DNA from: Halomonas heilongjiangensis
Lineage (GTDB): Bacteria; Pseudomonadota; Gammaproteobacteria; Pseudomonadales; Halomonadaceae
Direction of reading: 5' to 3'
Assembly: GCF_002879645.1 (NCBI RefSeq)
Contig: NZ_PNRE01000076.1
Coordinates: 1-36,068 of the forward strand
DNA: 36,068 nt
The notes beneath the pieces are model-generated. The model saw only the letters and a list, made by a program, of their open reading frames with translations. It searched no databases and was not told the DNA's origin. Below are positions 19,157 through 27,729 of the stretch, piece by piece (within the stretch, counting starts at the first letter, position 1; every line of letters starts with the position of its first letter). Both the position numbers and the translations under genes were made by a program.

Positions 19157-19312
19157 ATGCTTGGCAACGCCATGCTGTTCCTGATCATTGCGATCGTCGC
19201 CGCTGTTCTGGGGTTCTCCGGAATCGCCGGGGCCGCCGCCTGGATCGCCCAGATTCTCTTCGTGCTGTTCCTGATCCTGTTCGTGGTGTCGCTGATCCGC
19301 GGGCGGCGCTGA
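19157..19312 (+). CDS. DUF1328 small membrane protein
   Basis: A 51-residue protein made almost entirely of two hydrophobic helices (about residues 4-23 and 28-46) with a C-terminal Arg cluster RGRR, the DUF1328/YtjA pattern. The ribosome-binding site AAAGGAGG is complementary to the 16S tail over eight bases and is seven bases from the ATG, the strongest in the window, suggesting high expression. The function of the family is not established, although it is often found among stress-induced small membrane proteins. It stands alone, 134 bp from the acyltransferase gene, with a GC hairpin downstream. Confidence 0.9.
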   Translation: MLGNAMLFLIIAIVAAVLGFSGIAGAAAWIAQILFVLFLILFVVSLIRGRR

Positions 19313-19367
19313 CGTCGCCCGACACCCGAACCACCCTCCCGAGGTAGACTGCCGTTCACCGGAATGA

Positions 19368-19396
19368 CGAAGGCCCCACCGGGGGGGGGGCCTTCG
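19368..19396. terminator. GC-rich hairpin with G10 tract between converging genes
   Basis: Arms CGAAGGCCCC (19368-19377) and GGGGCCTTCG (19387-19396) form a 10-bp perfect stem between the DUF1328 gene and the converging ettA gene. The loop and 3' arm include a run of ten G (19381-19390). Neither side has a T-tract, so it may be a weak bidirectional or decayed terminator. Confidence 0.55.
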
Positions 19397-19420
19397 GGCA
19401 TGCGCGTGACCGTCGTCGAC

Positions 19421-21082
<1,662 letters not shown>

Positions 21083-21245
21083 GGAATGCCACTTGGTTGG
21101 AGGATTTCAGTGGCCACGATGATAGTGGCCGGGCCGGGGAAAGGCCAGCCGCGACTCGGGCGAGTCGGCTGTCGGCTCCATCCGGCGGAGCGGCCGCGAC
21201 CGATGGCGGGTCGCAGCGTACGACCCGACCGCTACGGGGAGGGCG

Positions 21246-21458
21246 TTACTCCTCTTCGTCGTCGTCGTCGAGCATCCAGTCGTCCTCGATGGCACGCTGC
21301 AGGCGGCGCTCTTCGAGCAGCGACTCGACGCGGCGGCGGGCGCGCAGGGTGTCGGCGCGGCTGGCGGGGCGTGAGCGACCATAGTCGTCGTCGTTGACCG
21401 CCTCTTGATAGTCCTGCTCGTCGTCGAGCGCGTCGTTGACCAGGGGTTCACGGCTCAT
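21246..21458 (-). CDS. PA3496-like highly charged small protein
   Basis: A 70-residue protein with an acidic N-terminal half, an Arg-rich middle and a helical RVESLLEERRLQRAIED segment, ending in a DDDDEEE tail. The pattern resembles the PA3496 family, called putative envelope integrity protein, but that name rests on recollection of the family and has no functional proof here. The start at 21458 has GGGAGGGC about six bases upstream. It has no signal peptide or hydrophobic segment. It lies between ettA and the LOV gene on the same strand. Confidence 0.7.
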   Translation of the reverse strand: MSREPLVNDALDDEQDYQEAVNDDDYGRSRPASRADTLRARRRVESLLEERRLQRAIEDDWMLDDDDEEE

Positions 21459-21555
21459 GCAATGCCCTCCCATGACCCAGTGCCATTCGGAATCGCTTCT
21501 CGTCCGAATGCGCGGACCCTGAAGCGCCAGCCGGCAACGGCGGTTGCCTGCTGGC

Positions 21556-21584
21556 TATATATCGCCACCGGCGGCGCAGGGCAA
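21556..21584 (-). promoter_or_regulatory. Possible promoter of the PA3496-like gene
   Basis: On the minus strand TTGCCC (21579-21584) and TATATA (21556-21561) are spaced by 17 bases, about 98 bases upstream of the start codon. A GCAGGG/CCCTGC inverted repeat (21576-21592) overlaps the -35. Confidence 0.4.
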
Positions 21585-21641
21585 TACCCTGCGGCGACTT
21601 TTTTTGCCGGTGCGCATCGCCGGGTATCGGGGAGGGGGCCG

Positions 21642-22073
21642 CTAAAGGCCGTACTCGGCCTTGAGACGCGCCAGTTCCTGCTGCGCCTCGACCCGCTCGG
21701 TGACGTCCTTCTGTACGCCGATGTAATAGGTGAGGTTGTCGTCCTTGTCGTAGACGGGGGTGATCGAGAGTTCGTTCCAGAACAGGGTGCCGTCCTTGCG
21801 GTAGTTGCGCAGCACCTCGCGGCAGGGGCGCCCCTCCCGCAACGCCTTGCGGAGCACGTCCAGCCCCGGCTGATCGCGATCCCCGTTCTGCAGGAAGCGG
21901 CAGTCGCGGTAGAGGATCTCGTCGGCGCTGTAACCGGTCAGGCGCTCGAAACCCTGGTTGACGTAGATCAGAATGTGCTCGTCGCCCTCCTGCTCGGCGA
22001 CCACGATGCCGTCTGCCGAGGCATCGACGATGCGCTCCAGCAGGTCCGGGCTGATCAAGGGGGATCGTTTCAT
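21642..22073 (-). CDS. Short LOV-domain blue-light photoreceptor
   Basis: A 143-residue protein that is essentially one LOV (PAS subtype) domain with short terminal helices. The FMN-adduct cysteine is Cys58 in the motif YRDCRFLQ, a variant of the usual GRNCRFLQ. FMN contacts Asn90 and Asn100 (LRNYRKDGTLFWNEL) and the signalling Gln121 (YIGVQKDV) are all in place. Size and sequence closely resemble the short LOV proteins of Pseudomonas putida (PpSB1-LOV), which dimerise and have no fused output domain. Counting from the adduct Cys, phosphate-contact arginines correspond to Arg59, Arg66 and Arg75, while the extra arginine of PpSB1 is Leu71 here. The ATG at 22073 has AGGA eight bases upstream; earlier in-frame ATGs add unrelated residues. 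Confidence 0.9.
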   Translation of the reverse strand: MKRSPLISPDLLERIVDASADGIVVAEQEGDEHILIYVNQGFERLTGYSADEILYRDCRFLQNGDRDQPGLDVLRKALREGRPCREVLRNYRKDGTLFWNELSITPVYDKDDNLTYYIGVQKDVTERVEAQQELARLKAEYGL

Positions 22074-22298
22074 GCAGGGTTCCTGTCGCGGTTCCCGTTC
22101 CGAGCGCCAGGACGACGCCACCGGGGAGCATTGGGTTGTCACCATCATGGCCAGCCACGACCGGGATTTCAACGCACGGTACGCCCGTCGTCTCGCCGGT
22201 GTGGCGTTCGTCGAGACGATATCGATCGTGCGTTCGGCCATGGAGGCTCCCCGGCTGGTATCATCGCCGACATCCATTTGTTGCGACGGAGAGGTGAC

Positions 22299-22568
22299 AT
22301 GTCACGTATTCGCATCCACTACTGCACCCAGTGCCAGTGGCTGCTGCGCAGTGCCTGGTACGCCCAGGAGCTGCTCTCGACCTTCGGCGAGGACCTCGAG
22401 GAGGTGGCCCTGGTGCCCTCCCATGGCGGCTATTTCGAGATGTTCCTCGACGACGTTTCTCTGTGGGAGCGCAAGCGCGATGGTGGCTTCCCCGATATCA
22501 AGGCCCTGAAGCAGGCGGTACGCGATCGTCTCGACCCGGATCGCAGCCTGGGACATATCGATCGATAA
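22299..22568 (+). CDS. SelT/SelW/SelH (Rdx) family selenoprotein-like protein
   Basis: An 89-residue thioredoxin-like-fold protein of the Rdx family. The N-terminal IHYCTQCQW carries the redox motif Cys9-X-X-Cys12, where eukaryotic SelW has Cys-X-X-Sec, so this is a cysteine-form homologue. The block VALVPSHGGYFEMFLDD and DIKALKQAVRDRLDP complete the family pattern. A GGAGAGG site sits directly upstream of the ATG. Rdx proteins are thought to take part in thiol redox reactions, but the bacterial substrate is unknown. It is divergent from the LOV gene, with 225 bp between the two start codons, and 6 bp before the heptamer region. Confidence 0.87.
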   Translation: MSRIRIHYCTQCQWLLRSAWYAQELLSTFGEDLEEVALVPSHGGYFEMFLDDVSLWERKRDGGFPDIKALKQAVRDRLDPDRSLGHIDR

Positions 22569-22576
22569 GGCATCAT

Positions 22577-22621
22577 GGCTACGGGCTACGGGCTACGGGC
22601 TACGGGCTACGGGCTACGGGC
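22577..22621 (+). repeat. Heptanucleotide tandem repeat in the EamA gene leader
   Basis: Six complete copies of GGCTACG plus a partial GGC lie between the SelW-like stop and the EamA start. A 23-codon upstream ORF starts at ATG 22575, runs through the repeat and stops at TGA 22644-22646, overlapping the EamA ATG as ATGA. Because the unit is seven bases, each copy gained or lost changes the frame between the two start codons. Confidence 0.95.
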
Positions 22622-22642
22622 GCCAGATACTGGGGAAGCACC

Positions 22643-23533
22643 ATGACACAGGAACGTCAGGCCATGCTGTTCGGACTGGGCGCGGTGGCGCTCTGGTCGA
22701 CGGTGGCCACCGCCTTCAAGGTGGCACTCTCCTACATGTCGCCGCTGGAGCTGATGTGGATCGCCTCGCTGGTCTCCTGGGCGCTGATCGGCGGGCTGGT
22801 GGTCCGCCAGGGGTTGCTGGGCGAGGCGCTCGGCCGGGGCTGGCGCACCGCCGCCTGGGCCGGGCTGATGAACCCGGTGGCCTACTACCTGGTGCTGTTC
22901 GCCGCCTACGACCGGCTACCCGGCCAGGAGGCCATGGCCCTCAACTACACCTGGGCGCTGGCCATGGCCTTCCTCGCCGTGCCGATCCTCGGCCAGCGGC
23001 TGACCCGCATCGACGTGCTCGCCGGGCTGGTGGCCTACTCCGGGGTGTGGGTGATCGCCACCCGCGGCGCGGTGTTCGACGTCGCCTTCGCCGACCCGCT
23101 GGGGGTCGGTCTGGCGCTGGCCTCGACCCTGCTCTGGGCGCTCTACTGGCTGCTCAACGCCCGCGATCACCGTCCGCCGCTGGTGGCCCAGTGGCAGAAC
23201 TTCAGCATCGGGGTGCCGGTACTCACGGTGCTGCTGCTGGCCGGGCCGGGCCTGCAGTGGCACGGCTGGGCGGGCCTGGGGGCCGGGGTCTACGTGGGGC
23301 TCTTCGAGATGGGCATCGCCTTCGTGCTGTGGCAACTGGCGGTGCACCGGATCTCGCGCACGGCCAGGGTCGCCAACCTGATCTTCCTCTCGCCGCCGGT
23401 CTCGCTGGTGCTGCTCTTCTTCATCGTCGGCGAGCCGATCCTGCCGTCGACCCTGGTCGGCCTGGTGCTGATCCTCGGTGGCCTGGGGCTGCAGCAGTGG
23501 CAGAAAAGTCCCGCGCCGGCGGCTCAATCCTGA
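22643..23533 (+). CDS. EamA/DMT-superfamily transporter
   Basis: A 296-residue inner-membrane protein with about ten hydrophobic helices arranged as two EamA repeats. The first begins FGLGAVALWSTVATAFKVAL and the second DPLGVGLALASTLLWALYWL, as in drug/metabolite exporters of the RhaT/YedA type. The substrate cannot be predicted from sequence. The ATG at 22643 has a modest GGGGAAG site and is overlapped by the stop of the heptamer-containing upstream ORF. The 3' end overlaps the convergent tesA gene by ten bases, with no terminator between them. Confidence 0.9.
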   Translation: MTQERQAMLFGLGAVALWSTVATAFKVALSYMSPLELMWIASLVSWALIGGLVVRQGLLGEALGRGWRTAAWAGLMNPVAYYLVLFAAYDRLPGQEAMALNYTWALAMAFLAVPILGQRLTRIDVLAGLVAYSGVWVIATRGAVFDVAFADPLGVGLALASTLLWALYWLLNARDHRPPLVAQWQNFSIGVPVLTVLLLAGPGLQWHGWAGLGAGVYVGLFEMGIAFVLWQLAVHRISRTARVANLIFLSPPVSLVLLFFIVGEPILPSTLVGLVLILGGLGLQQWQKSPAPAAQS

Positions 23534-24186
23534 TCGGCAGGGGCACCGGAGAGGGTGGCCGCCTCCGCGCCGTTTTCCTCGAGCAGCGGCTCGAGCTCGG
23601 GCCAGACGGTGTCGAGGATGATCGGCTGGGCGTCCGCGGTGGGGTGGATACCGTCGTCCTGCATCAGGCCATCTTCCAGCGCCACGCCCTCGAGCAGGAA
23701 GGGCACCAGCGCAAGCTCATACGCCTCGGCGAGCCGGAGGAAGACCCCGGTGAAGGCGTCCCGGTAGGCCTGGCCGTAGTTGGGCGGGATGTCGATGCCG
23801 AGCAGCAGCACCTCGGCGCCGGCCTCCCGGCTGGCCTCGATCATGTCCGTCAGGTTGGCCTCGAACTGGCCCGGCGGTAGGCCGCGCAGGCCGTCGTTGC
23901 CGCCCAGCTCGAGCAGAACGATGTCCGGCGCGTGCTGTCCGAGGAGCTCGGGAAGCCGGTTGGCACCGCCACTGCTGGTCTCCCCGCTGATGCTGGCGTT
24001 GACCACTTGCGCCTTCCCGTCCAGGCGTTCCGCGAGCAGACTGACCCAACCCTCGTGCCGTTCGATGCCGTAGGCCGCGCTCAGGCTGTCACCCATCACC
24101 AGCAGCACCGGGCGTTCCGCCGCCAGCGCCGGGGCGCAAGCCAGGGCGAGCAACAGGGCCAGCCAGGCGAACGCGAGCCGCCGCAC
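23524..24186 (-). CDS. tesA: Multifunctional acyl-CoA thioesterase/lysophospholipase TesA (SGNH hydrolase)
   Basis: A periplasmic SGNH/GDSL esterase. The catalytic Ser is in VMGDSLSAAYG (block I), Gly/Asn in ELGGNDGLRG and Asp/His in DDGIHPTADAQ. A signal peptide RRLAFAWLALLLALACAPALA precedes the mature start at AERP (split here by function: hydrophobic core then ALA cleavage). I place the start at GTG 24186, which leaves about 100 bp to the divergent ABC gene and gives a normal signal peptide. ATGs at 24291 and 24297 are in frame but would add a 35-37 residue leader and overlap the divergent start; the true start is uncertain. tesA divergent from ybbA-ybbP is a conserved arrangement in gammaproteobacteria. 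Confidence 0.88.
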   Translation of the reverse strand: MRRLAFAWLALLLALACAPALAAERPVLLVMGDSLSAAYGIERHEGWVSLLAERLDGKAQVVNASISGETSSGGANRLPELLGQHAPDIVLLELGGNDGLRGLPPGQFEANLTDMIEASREAGAEVLLLGIDIPPNYGQAYRDAFTGVFLRLAEAYELALVPFLLEGVALEDGLMQDDGIHPTADAQPIILDTVWPELEPLLEENGAEAATLSGAPADQD

Positions 24187-24289
24187 CGGGCCGGCGGGGC
24201 GCCACGCATGACCTCGAGACAGAGCGGTGCGAATCAGACCAGCCGGTACCGGAACAGCGCGTACCAGCAAACCAGGGAACCCCTTTACC

Positions 24290-25006
24290 ATGTCCATTAC
24301 CTCGCGAGCGCATGCCTCACCGATTCTACACACAGATCACCTGATCAAGCAGGTTCAGAGCGGCGAGCGGCGGCTCACCATTCTGAGTGACCTGCGGCTC
24401 ACGGTGTTCCCCGGCGAGAGCGTGGCGATCCTTGGCCAGAGCGGGGCCGGCAAGTCGACCCTGCTGGGACTGCTGGCCGGGCTCGATGCACCCACCGGTG
24501 GCGAGCTCGAGCTGTTCGGCCAGCCGCTCTCGGCGCTGGACGAGGACGGTCGGGCGCGACTGCGCGCCGGCCGGGTGGGCTTCGTGTTCCAGAACTTCCA
24601 GCTGCTGCCGACCCTGACCGCACTCGAGAACGTGTTGTTGCCGCTGGAGCTGACGCCGCAACCCGACGCCGAGGCGCGCGCCCGCGACTGGCTGACCCGG
24701 GTGGGCCTGGGCGAGCGGCTCGACCACCTGCCCAAGCAGCTCTCGGGCGGCGAGCAGCAGCGGGTCGCCCTGGCGCGAGCCTTCGTCACCGGTGCCGAGC
24801 TGGTGTTCGCCGACGAGCCGACCGGCAATCTGGACCCGGCCACCGGCGAACGCATCATCGAGGCGCTCTTCGCGCTCAACCACGAGGCCGGCACCACCCT
24901 GGTGCTGGTCACCCATGACCATGCGCTCGCCCGGCGCTGCGATCGCTGCCTGCGCCTGGAGCAGGGCAGGCTGGTGGAAATGACCCGCGACGAGGTGGAC
25001 GCATGA
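24290..25006 (+). CDS. ybbA: ABC transporter ATP-binding protein YbbA
   Basis: A 238-residue ATPase of the LolD/MacB-like subfamily. Walker A is GQSGAGKST, the Q-loop is FVFQNFQLLPTLTALENV, the signature LSGGEQQRVALARAF, Walker B LVFADEPTGNLD and the H-loop VTHD. It pairs with the large permease immediately downstream, whose ATG overlaps its TGA. The YbbA-YbbP pair is a type VII (mechanotransmission) ABC complex of uncertain substrate, and its constant partner tesA suggests a lipid- or ester-related role. The ATG at 24290 has AGGGAA about ten bases upstream; an in-frame ATG at 24227 is less likely. Confidence 0.92.
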   Translation: MSITSRAHASPILHTDHLIKQVQSGERRLTILSDLRLTVFPGESVAILGQSGAGKSTLLGLLAGLDAPTGGELELFGQPLSALDEDGRARLRAGRVGFVFQNFQLLPTLTALENVLLPLELTPQPDAEARARDWLTRVGLGERLDHLPKQLSGGEQQRVALARAFVTGAELVFADEPTGNLDPATGERIIEALFALNHEAGTTLVLVTHDHALARRCDRCLRLEQGRLVEMTRDEVDA

Positions 25007-27642
25007 GCGGCATCGCCTCCCGGGCCATCTCTCCCCTGGCCGGCGCGACGCGGGTGCTGCGGCTCTCGGCCCGCGGGCTGGCCCGTGACCTGCGTGCCGC
25101 CGACGTGCGCGCCCTGTTCGTGGCCCTGACCCTGGCCGTGGCCGCGTCCACCATGATCGGCTTCTTCCTCGACCGCCTCGATCGCGGCCTGACTCGTCAG
25201 GCGGGGCAGTTGCTCGGCGGCGATCTGGTGCTGGAGCAGAGTCGCCCCTTCGACGCCGCGCTGCGCCGGGACCTGGAGGCAGCGGGCCTGACCCTGAGCG
25301 ACCAGATCGGCATGGTCTCCATGGTCAGCCACGACGATGCCTTTCAGCCTGCCAGCCTCAAGGTGGTGGACCGGCACTACCCCCTCTATGGCGAGGTCCA
25401 GGTCGATCGTGGTCAGGGGCGCGAGACGATCGCCCACGGGCCGGCGCCCGGCGAGGCCTGGCTGGCGCCGCGGCTGGCGTTGCTGCTGGAGGCGGAGCTT
25501 GGCGACCGGGTGCGCCTTGGCGAGACCGAGCTCGTCGTGAGCGGCCTGGTCGAGCGCGAGCCCGACCAGCAAGGCGGCTTCGGCAACTTCAATCCGCGGC
25601 TGATGATGCATACCGATGACCTGGCGGCGACGAGCCTGGTACAGGATGGCTCGAGGGTCTCCTTCGAACTGCTCGCCGCCGGCCCGGTGGAGGCGGTGGA
25701 GCGACTCGCGCCGTTGCTCGAGCGTCTGCGTCGCGACGGGGTCGAGGTCCGCGACGTGCGCCGCGACCGGCCCCAGCTCGGCAATGCCCTGGAGCGGGCC
25801 GAGCGCTACCTGAGCCTGGCGGGGCTCGCCGCCGTGTTGCTGGCCGGGGTGGCGGTGGCCATGGCGACCCGACGCTATGTCGACCGTCATCTGGATACCG
25901 CGGCCCTGCTGCGCTGCTTCGGTGCCACCCAGGCCGAGCTGACCCGCCTGTTCGCGCTGCAACTGCTGTGGCTGGCGCTGGTGGCCTCGGCGCTGGGGGC
26001 CGTACTGGGGCTGGCTGGCCAGGCGGCATTGCTGCGCCTGTTGACCACCTTCCTGCCGCTCACGCTCCCGCCGCCGGGAGCCTTGCCGCTGTGGCTGGGC
26101 GTGTTCACCGCCCTGGCGGTGCTGGTGGGCTTCGCCGGTCCGACCCTGCTGCGGCTCAAGCGAGTCAGCGCGCTCAAGGTGCTGCGTCGCGAGCTCGACC
26201 CGATGCCGGCCTCCGCCTGGCTGGTGGTGGCCGTGGCGGCCCTGGTGTTCGGTGGCCTGCTGTGGCTCTACTCCGGCGACCTCGGTCTCTCCATCGGCCT
26301 GCTCCTCGGTGGCCTGGTGATGCTGGTGGTGCTGTGGGGCCTCGGTGCGCTGCTGCTGTCGGCGGTGCTGCGGCTCGCCGCACGACTCCCTCGCCGGGGC
26401 GGCCAGGACGGGGGCATCGCCCAGGCCCTGCGCCTGGGCGGCCAGCAGCTCGCCCGCCGGCGGCGTGCCAGCCTCGGCCAGTTGCTCGCCTTCTCGGTGA
26501 CCTTCTTCGCCATGGCGATGATCGCCCTGGTGCGGGGCGACCTGTTGACCACCTGGCAGGACCAGCTGCCCGAGGAGACCCCCAACTACTTCGCCATCAA
26601 CATCCAGCCCGCCGAACGCGAGGCCTTCGAGGGTGCCCTGGGCGACGCCGCCGATGCGCGCAGTGCCCTCTACCCCATGGTGCGCGGGCGCATCACCGCC
26701 ATCAACGACCGGCCGCCCCGGGAGGTGGTGCCGGCGGAGTCCCGCGGTGACAACGCCCTGCGTCGCGAGCTCAACCTCACCTGGCGCGAGACCCTCCCCG
26801 AGGGCAACCGCCTGGTGGCGGGGCGGTGGTTCGACGGAGTTGCCGGGGAGGGGGCGAGCGGTGAGGCCGCCGGCTGGTTCGATGCGGTGGACGCCGAGCC
26901 CCGTTCAGGTACCACGACCGAGCGGGTGCCGATCTCCATGGAGGACGGCCTGGCCGAACGCTTCGGGCTCGGGCTCGGTGACACCCTCACCTTCACCATC
27001 GGTGGGGCCGAGGTCGTCGGTGAACTGACCAGCCTGCGCGACCTGGACTGGGACAGCTTCCGGCCCAACTTCTACGTGATCTTCCCCCCGGGGGTGCTGG
27101 AGCGCTTCGGCCACAGCTATATCACCGCCTTCCACCTGGACGGCGACGACAGCGACACCCTGCGCCGCCTGGTGCGGGAGTTCCCGGGAGTCTCGCTGCT
27201 CAATATCGATGCCATCCTCGGCCAGGTGCGCGAGGTGTTGACCCAGGTGACCCGAGCGGTGGAGCTGGTGCTCGGCTTCGTGTTGCTGGCCGGCGTCAGC
27301 GTGCTCTATGCCGCCCTGACCGCCAGCCGGCCGGTGCGTGCCCACGAGAGCGGCCTGCTGCGGGTGTTCGGCGCCGGCAACCGCTTGCTCTCCCGGGCCC
27401 AGGGGGCCGAATTCGCCATCCTGGGGCTGGCCAGCGGCCTGATGGGGGCGCTGCTGGCCGAGCTCGCCACGGCCGCCATCTACCTGGCCTGGTTCGACCT
27501 GACGCCGCGGCTGCACGGCTGGCTGTGGCTGGTGCTGCCGCTGGGCGGGGCGCTCGCGATCGGCACCATCGGCCACCTGCTCTCCCGAAGCCTGCGTCGG
27601 CAGGCGCCGGCGGCGAGCCTGGGGCTGCTCGGCGAGACCTGA
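25003..27642 (+). CDS. ybbP: ABC transporter permease YbbP (FtsX-like)
   Basis: An 879-residue inner-membrane permease with a large periplasmic region and two FtsX-like membrane domains. Membrane helices start near residue 40 (LFVALTLAVAASTMIGFFL); the first FtsX domain is around residues 265-390 (LAAVLLAGVAVAMATRRYV, LRCFGATQAELTRLFALQ, LVGFAGPTLLRLKRVSAL), a pair of extra helices lies at about 405-465, and the second FtsX domain is around 745-870 (LVLGFVLLAGVSVLYAALTA, LRVFGAGNRLLSRAQ). The start overlaps the ybbA stop (ATGA). Length is a little above E. coli YbbP (about 804). Confidence 0.92.
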   Translation: MSGIASRAISPLAGATRVLRLSARGLARDLRAADVRALFVALTLAVAASTMIGFFLDRLDRGLTRQAGQLLGGDLVLEQSRPFDAALRRDLEAAGLTLSDQIGMVSMVSHDDAFQPASLKVVDRHYPLYGEVQVDRGQGRETIAHGPAPGEAWLAPRLALLLEAELGDRVRLGETELVVSGLVEREPDQQGGFGNFNPRLMMHTDDLAATSLVQDGSRVSFELLAAGPVEAVERLAPLLERLRRDGVEVRDVRRDRPQLGNALERAERYLSLAGLAAVLLAGVAVAMATRRYVDRHLDTAALLRCFGATQAELTRLFALQLLWLALVASALGAVLGLAGQAALLRLLTTFLPLTLPPPGALPLWLGVFTALAVLVGFAGPTLLRLKRVSALKVLRRELDPMPASAWLVVAVAALVFGGLLWLYSGDLGLSIGLLLGGLVMLVVLWGLGALLLSAVLRLAARLPRRGGQDGGIAQALRLGGQQLARRRRASLGQLLAFSVTFFAMAMIALVRGDLLTTWQDQLPEETPNYFAINIQPAEREAFEGALGDAADARSALYPMVRGRITAINDRPPREVVPAESRGDNALRRELNLTWRETLPEGNRLVAGRWFDGVAGEGASGEAAGWFDAVDAEPRSGTTTERVPISMEDGLAERFGLGLGDTLTFTIGGAEVVGELTSLRDLDWDSFRPNFYVIFPPGVLERFGHSYITAFHLDGDDSDTLRRLVREFPGVSLLNIDAILGQVREVLTQVTRAVELVLGFVLLAGVSVLYAALTASRPVRAHESGLLRVFGAGNRLLSRAQGAEFAILGLASGLMGALLAELATAAIYLAWFDLTPRLHGWLWLVLPLGGALAIGTIGHLLSRSLRRQAPAASLGLLGET

Positions 27643-27651
27643 ACCGACGCC

Positions 27652-27669
27652 CCCCGCATCGACACGGGG
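27652..27669 (+). terminator. Weak hairpin after ybbP
   Basis: CCCCG (27652-27656) and CGGGG (27665-27669) can form a short GC stem nine bases after the ybbP stop. There is no T-tract, so termination is uncertain. Confidence 0.3.
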
Positions 27670-27729
27670 CGGGGCTCGGGCTCTCGGGTTAGACTCAACC
27701 AGATGAACCGCTCACACCGGAGGTGTTCC

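Noticed and set aside
21576..21605. Hairpin GCAGGG/CCCTGC followed by T7 on the plus strand, looking like a terminator
   Set aside because: No plus-strand gene lies upstream of it, the T-run is separated from the stem by six bases, and the stem overlaps a plausible minus-strand promoter. Probably fortuitous.
22577..22621. Heptamer array as a CRISPR-like or iteron element
   Set aside because: Units are seven bases with no spacers and no cas or rep gene nearby; a simple tandem repeat explains it.
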